From positions 806,001-870,000 of the forward strand of contig NZ_OZ035001.1 of NCBI RefSeq assembly GCF_964031085.1: 64,000 nt of DNA. The letters run 5' to 3'. Position 1 is the stretch's first letter. Each line of letters starts with the position of its first letter. The DNA comes from Spiroplasma endosymbiont of Asaphidion curtum (lineage in GTDB: Bacteria > Bacillota_I > Bacilli_A > Mycoplasmatales > Nriv7). The notes under the pieces were generated by a model. The model did not search any database. It had not been told where the DNA came from and saw only the letters and a list, made by a program, of their open reading frames with translations. The position numbers and the translations under genes are program-made. Shown here in pieces: positions 10,103-19,606 of the stretch.

Positions 10103-13100
10103 ATGAAAAAACTTTTAGAATTACTAGGGGTAATTTTACTAACTAGTAATGCCGCCGGCCCCTTAGTTGCCAATAAACCTAATAACAATAAAGCAAAAAT
10201 TAAAAACAGTCCAGAAACATTAACGCGGCAAAAAAGACAAGCACCAAAAAAACAAAAAAATAAAAAAGCCACCCCAACAAAAAGTAGTACTACAAAACCA
10301 CAAAACGAACAACCTTCAACAAGCACAACAGATAATCAAGTTGAATTCATTAAAAAAGAAATTGCTTTAAATAAAAATTATTCTGACAATATTCAAAAAA
10401 TGTTAAAAGACTTTATGAAAAATAACCAAATTGATCCTTTAAGAACCATCAATATGGGCGGGCTTATAAGTACCCCTGATAAGCGGGAAACACTGATTGA
10501 AATTTTAGAAGAACTACAACCAAAAATGGCTGAGTGAGCTAAAGCGAACCATATCAACAACGAAAAAATATTAATCTTAACATTAAAAAAAAATAGTAGT
10601 CAGCAAAGTATAAAATTAGTAATTAATTTAAAAGATTTTTATGTCCAAGGATTTGTAAATAAAGATAATAAATATTTTTATTTTAAAGATTCGCAAGTAA
10701 AAGAAATTAAGAAACAGGACTTAAATATTCAAGAGTCAATAAATTTAGGTTATAATAGTAATTATTGTCATTTAAATAATGATAATTTCGTTATTTCTTA
10801 CTCGAATATAGACGATTCTATTAGTGCATTATCAAAACATAATATAAAAGATAATAATAAAATAAAACAACATTTAGTGCGATTAGTTTTTATTACTAGT
10901 GAGGCGATGCGGTTTCAATGTGATGAAAAGACTTTAGAAATTTTTGCAGAAATTAGAAATGTTGATGAACTAAAAAACGACTTAAAAAATATATTGAAGG
11001 TTGTTCAAGACACCATTGATGGGAAAAATGAAGAAATAAATTGAGGAGATTATAAAGACCAATTAAATAAATGAGACAAATATTCAAAACAGATTAATGA
11101 ATTTAGAATAAAAATTTGAAATGAATTAATTAAAATGAAAAAATTAAATGATTTCATTTTTCAAAAAAGAGAAGTTCTTATAAAAAATTTAGATAATCTT
11201 TTAAACTTCAAAAATGAACAAGAATTAACTAACGAGTTAGCAACATGATTTAATAAAAATGCAAATCAAAATGAGAAAGCATTAAAAGATGATTTTGTTA
11301 ATAAGACAATAAATTTTATAAAAATTATTAGGAATCTCTCAAATTCAGAAACAATAAATAATTTATCTTCTGATTCTATAAGTGAACAACAGAAAAAAGA
11401 ACTTGAAGAAGAAATTAAGGAAATTATTCGTAATTTTAGTAGCGGTGATATTAGTCTTTTAGGCTTATCTATTGAACAAAATAATTTAGATATTACTAAA
11501 TTATTAATTAGGTTAAATTCAAAAATAATAAATGATTATTCAAACAGATTATCACCGTTGCATCTTGCGGCATATTTTAATCGTATAGAAATTGTTAAAT
11601 CATTATTAAGTTGTTCTGGCATTGTTATCAATATTCTAGATAATAATGGAAATGGAATAAATACGCCCTTGGTCTTTGCAATAATAAAGAAAAATATAGA
11701 TGTTGTTAAAGAATTATTAAAATATGCCAATATTAATGTTAATGCAATGATTGAAAATGTTTTGTCGCCGTTACATTATGCAGCAGAAAACGGTTATCTG
11801 GCAATTGTAAAATTGCTACTCGCCAACGGTGCTGATGTCAATGCAAAAGCAAAAAATGGTGCGACCCCCTTACATTATGCAGCAGCTAAAGGTTATACAG
11901 AAATTGTTAAATTATTGTTAGAGCATGGTTCTGATATTAATGCAAATACAAGCAATAGACGAACTGCGTTGCATGTTGCTGCGGAAAATGGTCATACTGA
12001 TGTTGTTAAACTGTTGATTTCAAAAACAAAAGAGCAATTTAATAATGTAGATAATGTAGAATTTAAAAATTTCATCAACGCCAAAGATAGTAATGGCTTA
12101 ACTCCTTTATATTTTTGTAATAAACTAGATAACAATGTAGAAACTGTAAAATTACTACTTGATAATGGAGCTGATGTAAATATTATTATAGATAATGACA
12201 ATAACACCATTTTGCATCTAACAATATGGGAAAATAATTTTACATTTGCAAAAGAATTATTAACAAATCAAAATAGTAAAAATAAAATTAATGTTAATGC
12301 GATTAATAATTATAAAAACACTCCGATAATGGGCGCAATACAAAATAATAATATAGAAATTGTTAAATTATTGTTAGAGCATGGTTCTGATATTAATGCA
12401 AAAGCAGAAAATGGTATTACTCCTTTACATTTAGCAGCACAAAACGGTTATCTGGCAATTGTAAAATTGCTACTCGCCAACGGTGCTGATGTCAATGAAA
12501 AAATTAATTTAGGTGTTGGCCCTTTAGATGTTGCGAACCGAAAAGGCCACACAGAAGTGATAAATCTTTTAGAGAAATTTGTTGAACTAAATAAAAAAAT
12601 AGAAGTATGTAATCAATTACTAAAAAATCTTCAAAATTTAACACCAGAACATAAAACAAAAATTGAAAACGATTTACAAGCCGCTCAAAAAGAATTAGAA
12701 CAATTATTAAAAATTAAATTGGCGGATGTTATTACTGAAACTGGTTTAGGAGAAATATCAGATAAGCAAGAACAGACAATTTTAAAGCGTGTTAAGGAAT
12801 TAAATTCTCACTTAGATATTAATCAAGTTAAAGTACAAGAAAATAGTAATGAAACTCATGCAGTTATTAAACGAAATGACGAGAGTTATTATCCTGGCGA
12901 AGTTACAGTGACATTTACCGTTGGTAAATTAGGAGACAGTTCAGGTCCAAGCCAAAATGCTTCTGGTAATAATGATGGTAGTCCTGGGTCAAATGGCAAT
13001 AGCGATGCAACTAATCAAGGGGCTAACAGTAATACAAATGTAAATGGTGCTGGAAGTTCACAACAAAATAGTGGCGCACAAAACCAAACCACTAGAGAAG

Positions 13101-14911
13101 TAACAAATCACAATAATCTGTATGATGTGCCAGCCGATAATAGTTGTTTATTTTGATCCATAGCGACAGCTTATTTATTTCCAGCGAGAAATAATGATGA
13201 AGAATTTAGCAATCGATTCATTCAATTATTTGGTGAATTACAATTAAGTTATTTATCATATATACAAACTTTATTCCAACAATTTGATGTAGAAAATAAT
13301 ACGAATACGCAAGCATGATATCAAGATGCCACCGCCCAAAGATTGGTAAGAATTGTCTTTCGTAATCGCGTTGTCGATTATATTGAAAGAAATTTAGATA
13401 CCATTATAACTCGCAATGGTGAATTAATATTTCGAAATCTTATTCAAGAAAATAATGAAATTGCTTCTAATTACTTGGCAATAATGCGACAACCCTCAAC
13501 ATGAGGGGGGACACCAGAAATATTGGCCATGAGTAATCTTTTAAATGCTAATATTGGTGTTGGTACTGATAGCCCATATCAACCCGTGCATCAAAATGCA
13601 AATAATAATAACATCGCGATATCTTATGTTGAGCTTGAAAAAGGTTCGGGTATTCACAATCATTATAATTTTGCTTTACCACCAGAAGAAGATCGAACAA
13701 ATCAGCCTATTGCTATTAATGACAATCAGGGAAATGTCCTGGTCGTTGATATAACCAAGAGGCCAGATAATTTACTACCAACCACGCCAAAACCAGAGGC
13801 GAACGCAATTAAATTAGCAAAAGTTGATGACCATGGTCAACACCACACCATTTTGGCTAAAAATAATGAAGATGATGATGCTAATCAAGGTAATAATATT
13901 GCCAAGGCACCAGAACCAACAGCAACCCCATTACAAAAAGATGAATATCATTTTGTAGATAAAAAAACAGAAGATGATAGTTTAAAAAATGATGAAAATT
14001 TAGAAATTAACTTAATTAAAAACAATAAAGACGAAATAAAACAAAATGCCCCGGCAGGAAATCAACCCATCAATACAAATATGGAAAATTTACAAACAAC
14101 AACTGCTAAGGCAATAAATCAATACAACGCTCTTTCAAAAGAAGAAAAATTAAAAAAATTAAATGAAATTAATCGTTACTATCAAACATTATCGGAAAAC
14201 GATAAAAAAGCTTTTAAAGAAAAATTAACAAATACTGGATTAGCAGCTTTAAGTGGGGGTGCTTTAATAGCTTATGGAACAAAAATGACTGTTTCTGGTT
14301 CTACTGCTGGTGCTAATGTTGCGGGCAGTGCAGAAGCAATGGAAATGACTCCTCTTTTAGCAGAAAGTTCAGCAGAAGGGTTAGAAATTGCAGGAACAAT
14401 TACTGTTGCTGAAACAGCAGCAGTTGAAGGCGGGGTTATAGCCGGGGAAGCCGGTGCGGCCGCCACTCTGGCTCCGGAAACTTTAGGCTTATCCTTGGTG
14501 ATTGGTGGCATTGCAATTGTCGAAACATGAATGTATTTTGCTTTTCATCATCATGCAACACCTGATATGGCGTTGCCAACTTCAATTCATCATAATGTTT
14601 ATGATAACATTGAAAAATGATATAAATTTCTCGCCCATGATCAATTAAAAATTAACAAAACCACATGAAATGAAATCAAACAAAATAAAAATTCACAAGC
14701 AACCATTACTAAAATTATTAAAAATAAATTTATTATAAATGACCATTCTGGCTGAGGCGGAAGTGTCACAAATGAAGATTTCAACACTTTTGTAAAAGTA
14801 ATACTACTTCATTTTGAACAAATAAATGGTTATTTTGAAATATTAGATAATGAAAATGATGGTTTTGTCATTATGACCAACACTGAAGGCGATTGACTAG
14901 GAATAGAATAA
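10103..14911 (+). CDS. Secreted RIP-ankyrin-OTU toxin (complete copy)
   Basis: 1602 aa from ATG 10103 (RBS AGGAAAGGAA) to TAA 14909-14911, reading TGA as Trp. Residues 1-20 form a signal peptide (MKKLLELLGVILLTSNAAG), followed by a Lys/Thr/Pro-rich stretch. Residues about 75-335 are a RIP N-glycosidase domain: FYVQGFVNKDNKYFYF (Y180) and LGYNSNY (Y217/Y221) match the two active-site tyrosine regions, SEAMRFQ gives E267 and R270, and NWG gives W314, in the order known for ricin and Shiga A chains. Residues about 450-825 hold ten ankyrin repeats (LHYAAENGYLAIVKLLLANG type). A coiled and Asn/Ser/Gly-rich linker leads to the OTU domain, about 1005-1195: DNSCLFWSIA (nucleophile C1015), WGGTPEILAMSNLLN, and H1187 in HNHYNFAL. 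A Gly/Ala-rich hydrophobic segment (about 1375-1475) and a basic C-terminus follow. RIPs depurinate eukaryotic 28S rRNA. Ankyrin-OTU is the architecture of the male-killing protein Spaid. Host role here is inferred. Confidence 0.93.
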
Positions 14912-15037
14912 AATTTAACATTTTTAATTAAAAGAGAAAAATATTTCTTATATGTGTTATGTAGAAATAACCTGATTTTTAATTTTAATATATTTGTTAA
15001 TTATCTAATTTAAATTAAGATTAAAAATATTTTTATT

Positions 15038-15068
15038 AAAGCAGTATTTAAATTTAAATACTGCTTTT
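15038..15068 (+). terminator. Rho-independent terminator after toxin copy 2
   Basis: Same AAAGCAGTATTTAAA inverted repeat as after copy 1, 127 bases beyond the stop, followed by T-rich sequence. Confidence 0.75.
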
Positions 15069-15246
15069 CTATTTTGACAAAATAAAAAAAAGAAAAAATT
15101 GTTTGGTTGTTTAAGGGCGCGGGTATTTGTCACCATAGAATATCACCTTAGAAAGGTAGTATTTTAACAGTTTTTAAATTTAGTTATTAAAGGTTTAACC
15201 TTCAATTTTTGTTATTAGTTGGGCCCAAGTAGGATTTTTTAATATT

Positions 15247-15756
15247 AGACTTCTTGCATTACTTATTTATTAAACAAAATTCCTATAAAATATATTTAAA
15301 ATAGAAATTATAAGGAATTTAAGATTATGAAATTTGATAAATTTAATTTTATTAATGATAAAGAATTATTACGATTAACTGGAATAAAGCAAAGTACTTT
15401 TAATAAAATGTTAAATATTTTAAAAGAAGCTGAGTTAAAAAAGTTTAAAAGAGGTGGTAAAAATAATAAATTATCATTAGAAAATAGATTATTGATGACT
15501 TTATCATATTGACGAGAATATCGTACTTATTTTCATCTTGGTAAAAGTTTTGATATTAGTGAAGCTAGTTGTTATCGAAATATCAAGTGAATTGAAGATA
15601 TTTTAATCAAACATCCTGATTTTCAACAACTTGCTGGTAAAAAAGCATTAATAAATGATTATTTTAATGATAAAACAATTATTAGACTTCTTGCATTACT
15701 TATTAAAATAATTACAAATAATTTGTAATTATTTTAATAAGTAATGCAAGAAGTCT
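15247..15756 (+). mobile_element. IS5-like element with large internal deletion
   Basis: Left end and transposase N-terminus (MKFDKF start at 15327) as in copy A, breaking off at about 15683 before the DDE region and passing straight into a palindrome made of two right ends (15684-15756). The whole unit is flanked by ATT/ATT, so it behaves as one inserted, transposase-defective element. Confidence 0.75.
15684..15756. repeat. 73-bp perfect palindrome of IS right ends
   Basis: Two 36-nt arms of the IS5-like right end meet head to head around a single central A. It would fold into a long perfect hairpin. Confidence 0.85.
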
Positions 15757-15912
15757 ATTCTTCAACTTTGAGGATTATAATAATGCAAAATCGCACCATA
15801 GAATCACGCAATAATAAATAAAGTGCGATTTAAAGCGACAAAATCATATAATGTTAAATTTATTTTTTTAAACAATAGCGTCACTTAAATCACACTTTCT
15901 TTATTTTTATTA

Positions 15913-16152
15913 CTATCTGCCGGGCATTAATTTTTCAAACATTTTGAAAGCAATTAAAAATAAACCAATAATTACACCAAGCAAGAAAACTCAATATGTA
16001 GCAAAAAAATTAACAACATTAGGCATATTACCACCAATAATATCGGTTCAAATGTGACCAAACGCTCCAATTAACGCTTTTCATAAGTTAATAACCGCTT
16101 GCTCGCCAGTAACAGCTACTGCCGGTGCTTCTGCTAAGAAAGTTCGAATCAT
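15913..16152 (-). CDS. Plectrovirus major coat-like protein
   Basis: 79 aa: a short N-terminus, WKALIGAFGHIW, then a long hydrophobic segment FFATYWVFLLGVIIGLFLIAF and a basic end. It is the close homologue of the 80-aa protein at 48495. The strong RBS AAAGGGGGTGA just upstream fits a highly expressed virion protein, and the SpV1 coat protein is of this size and type. Part of a plectrovirus remnant that lacks the downstream ATPase and adsorption genes. Confidence 0.7.
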
Positions 16153-16167
16153 ATAATCACCCCCTTT

Positions 16168-16398
16168 CTAAACAAAATATGATTTAACTTTATAAAATAA
16201 AATAACCATAAATAAGACAATAATTACTAATACCATTCAAAACGCAATATTTGCTATTAAAAGTCAAAGTAGTTCTTTGGTTAAATCAATTTCTTTACCA
16301 GAAACTCACGCCGGAATAACTTTAATTTGAATAAATAAATCCCAAAAATACAATTTTGTCATTTCTCAATCTAAATCTTTTCAAGCAACTAAAAACAT
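16168..16398 (-). CDS. Plectrovirus small membrane protein
   Basis: 76 aa, start MFLVAWKDLDWEMTKLYFWD, one strong transmembrane segment (ANIAFWMVLVIIVLFMVILF). Homologue of 48249-48479 with the same gene order. Probable virion or assembly protein; precise role unknown. Confidence 0.65.
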
Positions 16399-16403
16399 AA
16401 TAA

Positions 16404-16553
16404 TTACCGCTTAAAAGGTCAAAAGAGTAGAAAAATAATGGCTGAAAACAACATTACAATTATTAAAATTGAAAACAAAAATACAACTTGGGGCGGTAAA
16501 TCGGCAGTTGGATAAATTAATTCAATTAATTCAATAATTATTTTTTTAAACAT
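16404..16553 (-). CDS. Plectrovirus small membrane protein
   Basis: 49 aa, MFKKIIIELIELIYP then a transmembrane segment (VVFLFSILIIVMLFSAIIF). Identical in plan to 48094-48243 and in the same position relative to its neighbours. Role unknown. Confidence 0.6.
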
Positions 16554-16562
16554 TTTCTAAAC

Positions 16563-16775
16563 CTACTTTTTAATTTCTTTTTCATCTTGTTCTAATAAAT
16601 TTCGCTTAAACTTTGCAATAAATATTCGTTGTGAATAAGTAAAATCTTTTGGTAGCTGTTTTGCTTCACTACCATATTTCTTTTTATCTTTAAAAAACCG
16701 ATAAATATTAACAGCAATATAATATGCTAGTAATAATGTTAAAATCGTAAAAAACACTAATCCAAATATACTCAT
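16563..16775 (-). CDS. Plectrovirus small membrane protein
   Basis: 70 aa with an N-terminal transmembrane segment (FGLVFFTILTLLLAYYIAV) and a basic cytoplasmic-type tail. The amino-acid sequence matches 47872-48084. AAGGAG lies before the start. Role unknown. Confidence 0.65.
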   Translation of the reverse strand: MSIFGLVFFTILTLLLAYYIAVNIYRFFKDKKKYGSEAKQLPKDFTYSQRIFIAKFKRNLLEQDEKEIKK

Positions 16776-16805
16776 CTTTCTTTTCTCCTTAATTTTCTAA
16801 TTAAT

Positions 16806-17145
16806 TTATTTTTTTAAACAATTATGTTCAACAAAATCAAAACAAAGTCAATTATCACCAACTAAATCAGTTCTAACAGAATCAACTGCAGATTTAGACG
16901 CTCAAATTTTTTGTTCTAATCCGGTTTTTTTATTAATAGAATAGACTTGGTACATAACCTTTAATTTTATCTACTATTTTGATAATTATTTTTTAGATGA
17001 AATACAAATGTTAGATAAATACAAAGATAAAAATGAATTTTATAGTTTAGTCGGCATAAAATGTTATAGTTATGTACCAAGTCTAATATATAAACTCTTG
17101 ACAATAATCTTTGCCAGGCTCATCCACACTAACTCACATTTTCAT
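16806..17145 (-). pseudogene. Plectrovirus small ORF interrupted by a MITE
   Basis: Reads MKMWVSVDEPGKDYCQEFIY, is interrupted at 16943-17084, then continues INKKTGLEQKIWASKSAVDSV to TAA. The uninterrupted form is the 58-aa ORF at 47666-47842. Confidence 0.7.
16943..17084. mobile_element. MITE with AGACTTGGTACATAAC ends
   Basis: 142 bp, inverted ends AGACTTGGTACATAAC / GTTATGTACCAAGTCT. Comparison with the intact gene at 47666 shows a 3-bp AAT duplication. Sister copies: 18992-19135, 27923-28066, partial 27492-27618. Confidence 0.85.
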
Positions 17146-17344
17146 TTCTAAAACTCCAAAATTAATTTTTTTACTACATTAAATCAAAAAATGCAATAAC
17201 TTAGTTAAATAACTCAAACTAACATTGATAATTAACGGGCGGAGCATACGCTTTCCGCACCGTTTAAACACCTTAAAAACCAACCTAAATTTTTTTAAAC
17301 TATATTTTTCTTTACCTCTATTCTTAAAATGCCTTAAAACACCT

Positions 17345-17677
17345 TTAAAATGAATTTTTAAAATAATTAAAACTTACATCCTTTTTAGCAATCTCTTTCT
17401 CTGCAACAAAAAAACCTAACAACTCATGACCTAAAATCAAACTAGATTCTTGACCTTTCTTATTATTAACTAAAACCAACTGATACTCACCATCTTTAAT
17501 TATTCCGATACAAATAGAATTCTCATATTTTCCTTTATAAACAAATCGTTTTGAAAACCAAATACCAGTAGATTCATACAATCAGGGAATTGCTGGTGCT
17601 TTAATAAGTACTGCATTTTGCGTTTCTTTCAAAAGATATTTTTCAGTATTTAAAAAAATATTTTCAATATTTCTCAT
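17345..17677 (-). CDS. Plectrovirus conserved early protein
   Basis: 110 aa, MRNIENIFLNTEKYLLKETQ ... KYENSICIGIIKDGEYQLVLV. Homologues: 22994, 47179 (frameshifted) and, more distantly, the first gene of the tailed prophage (46087-46464). No known domain recognised. The pattern of small beta-rich segments would suit a nucleic-acid-binding or regulatory protein, but that is a guess. Confidence 0.65.
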
Positions 17678-17935
17678 ATACATACCACCCTTACAATATT
17701 TAGTTATATTAACTTAGTTATATTTAACTTAGTCTTTTAACTTAGTTCAATATATTTCTCTTTAAACTCTTTCTTTAAACTAAATTAACATAACTTGTTA
17801 GTAAACTTCGTTTACTAAAAAACTTAGTTTATCAACAACAAGGCACAAAAAAATACAAGGCATAACTAAAAATAATAAATATTAATTTAACCTTATATTT
17901 CTTGTAATAAATAAATGAGCTCGTATTTATTTATT
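17678..17935. promoter_or_regulatory. Plectrovirus intergenic region with AACTTAGTT repeats
   Basis: No ORF. Several short repeats of the form AACTTAGTT / AACTAAGTT and the palindromic arms ATAAATAAATGAGCTC / GAGCTCGTATTTATTTAT at its end. The same arrangement precedes the first gene of the intact prophage at 46.86-47.17 kb, so it probably contains promoter and replication signals. Confidence 0.5.
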
Positions 17936-18376
17936 AGACTTCTTGCATTACTTATTAAAATAATCATTTATTAATGCTTTTTTTACCAGCAAGTTGTTGA
18001 AAATCAGGATGTTTGATTAAAATATCTTCAATTCACTTGATATTTCGATAACAACTAGCTTCACTAATATCAAAACTTTTACCAAGATGAAAATAAGTAC
18101 GATATTCTCGTCAATATGATAAAGTCATCAATAATCTATTTTCTAATGATAATTTATTATTTTTACCACCTCTTTTAAACTTTTTTAACTCAGCTTCTTT
18201 TAAAATATTTAACATTTTATTAAAAGTACTTTGCTTTATTCCAGTTAATCGTAATAATTCTTTATCATTAATAAAATTAAATTTATCAAATTTCATAATC
18301 TTAAATTCCTTATAATTTCTATTTTAAATATATTTTATAGGAATTTTGTTTAATAAATAAGTAATGCAAGAAGTCT
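17936..18376 (-). mobile_element. IS5-like element, internally deleted (441 bp)
   Basis: Both ends are intact and the flanks are ATT/ATT, but the DDE half is gone. The junction lies in ATTAAAATAAT, which occurs both near the right end and inside the transposase gene of complete copies, so the deletion fits recombination across this 11-bp match. Only the N-terminal transposase ORF (18111-18296 and onward) remains. Confidence 0.8.
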
Positions 18377-18395
18377 ATTAATTAACAGCAAGTTT

Positions 18396-18434
18396 GTAGA
18401 AACCAAAATCTTGTCATATGTATATGGTTTCTAC
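18396..18434. repeat. Plectrovirus terminal hairpin
   Basis: Inverted repeat GTAGAAACCA ... TGGTTTCTAC. The same hairpin is at 46858-46896 at the upstream edge of the intact prophage, so it marks the virus boundary or origin region. Confidence 0.6.
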
Positions 18435-18446
18435 ATTTATTAATAG

Positions 18447-18686
18447 CACCACATTTTTTTAAAAACTGAATATCTTGAATATCGTTATTTTGATTTTTTA
18501 CCGTTAATGCATACTAAATTAAATTTAAAAGGTTTTAAATATCCTTTAACTGAAAATTATGAATTAAAACCATATGACAATTATTTTATTAGTAATGAAT
18601 TAGAAGCACTTAAAGGGAAAATCAATATTAAACAAGGTTGTGGTATTTTAACAATTAGTAAAAAAATGAAAAAAATGACTAAATAA
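18447..18686 (+). pseudogene. thiN: Thiamine pyrophosphokinase C-terminal fragment
   Basis: About 79 codons remain, reading LPLMHTKLNLKGFKYPLTEN then FISNELEALKGKINIKQGCG and GILTISKK. This is the C-terminal substrate/dimer region of thiamine pyrophosphokinase (GFKYPL and SNE signatures). The 5' part is replaced by the plectrovirus boundary. Neighbouring rpmB in the opposite orientation fits a chromosomal locus. Confidence 0.6.
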
Positions 18687-18700
18687 TATTAGTCATTTTT
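18671..18700. terminator. Bidirectional terminator between thiN remnant and rpmB
   Basis: AAAAATGACTAA / TTAGTCATTTTTT hairpin with A-tract on one side and T-tract on the other, lying between convergent genes. Confidence 0.75.
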
Positions 18701-18710
18701 TTATGTAGTA

Positions 18711-18899
18711 TTAAATTCCTTTGCGCTTTAATGTTCTTAAAGCACGAGTTGACATTTTAACTTTTTTTACTTGGCCATCAATTTCAACTTTTACAGTTTG
18801 TAAATTAACATTTCATTTTCTTCTTGATGCATTCATGGCATGAGAACGCTTATTACCAGACAGAACACTTTTACCAGTTACTTCACATTTCCTTGACAT
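18711..18899 (-). CDS. rpmB: Ribosomal protein bL28
   Basis: 62 aa, MSRKCEVTGKSVLSGNKRSH ... RTLKRKGI, normal length for bL28. The CEVTGK start and the basic RRKWNVNLQ segment are characteristic. Structural component of the 50S subunit. AAAGGAG precedes the start. Chromosomal. Confidence 0.95.
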
Positions 18900-18991
18900 T
18901 TTAGTTCTCCTTTATAAAATCAATATCACAACAATAATAATATCATACTTATTGAGCTTTTCAACAGCTAAAATATTATTTTAAAAACATT

Positions 18992-19135
18992 AGACTTGGT
19001 ACATAACTATAACATTTTGCACCTACCAAACTATAAAATTCACTTTCATCTTTATATTTATCTAACATTTGTGCTTCATCTAGAAAATAATATTATCAAA
19101 ATAGTAGATAAAATTAAAGGTTATGTACCAAGTCT
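18992..19135. mobile_element. MITE with AGACTTGGTACATAAC ends
   Basis: 144 bp, same family as 16943-17084 in opposite orientation. It sits exactly at the truncated end of the decayed phage gene that follows. Confidence 0.85.
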
Positions 19136-19606
19136 AATATACAATTCATCCAAATTATTTTCGTTTGCCGTTTTACCAATGGAAACGACATGAAGATTAA
19201 ATTTTCCGTGTAAACTTTCATCTTGAAAAATTATAGTCTTAGCATCGCCCATAGTATATTCAACACTGTTATCTTGAATATTAGTAGCAATGCGAGCATC
19301 TAATTCTAAATTAAAGTCACTAACTTCATAAGCAATCGTTTTTTTAACTTCTAAAGGGTCAATAAAGCCAATTTTAACAACATTGGGAGAAAAGTAAAAG
19401 TATAAATTAGGTTTATTTGTGTTTTTAATCAGGTTGTTTAAAGGGTAAATATATAATTCGCGTTTTCTTGTTTCGTTATAAATTGTATGCAAGTCAGGAT
19501 CTGATTGTTCGGTATAATTTGCAAAGTCGAGCGGAGTATTATCAATTGCATAATCACGATATTTAGTTTCATTTTCTTGACTTGGTTTAGTCTTTCAATC
19601 CGCCAT
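19136..19606 (-). pseudogene. Phage structural gene, 3' truncated duplicate
   Basis: Starts MADWKTKPSQENETKYRDYA and aligns with the first ~155 codons of the gene at 36541-38586, then is cut by the MITE. It carries a small in-frame duplication (YLYFYFSPN against NLYFSPN). Confidence 0.8.

Noticed and set aside
18996..19193. 65-aa ORF across the MITE at 18992
   Set aside because: Spans the MITE and the broken phage gene; no RBS, no conservation beyond the MITE.
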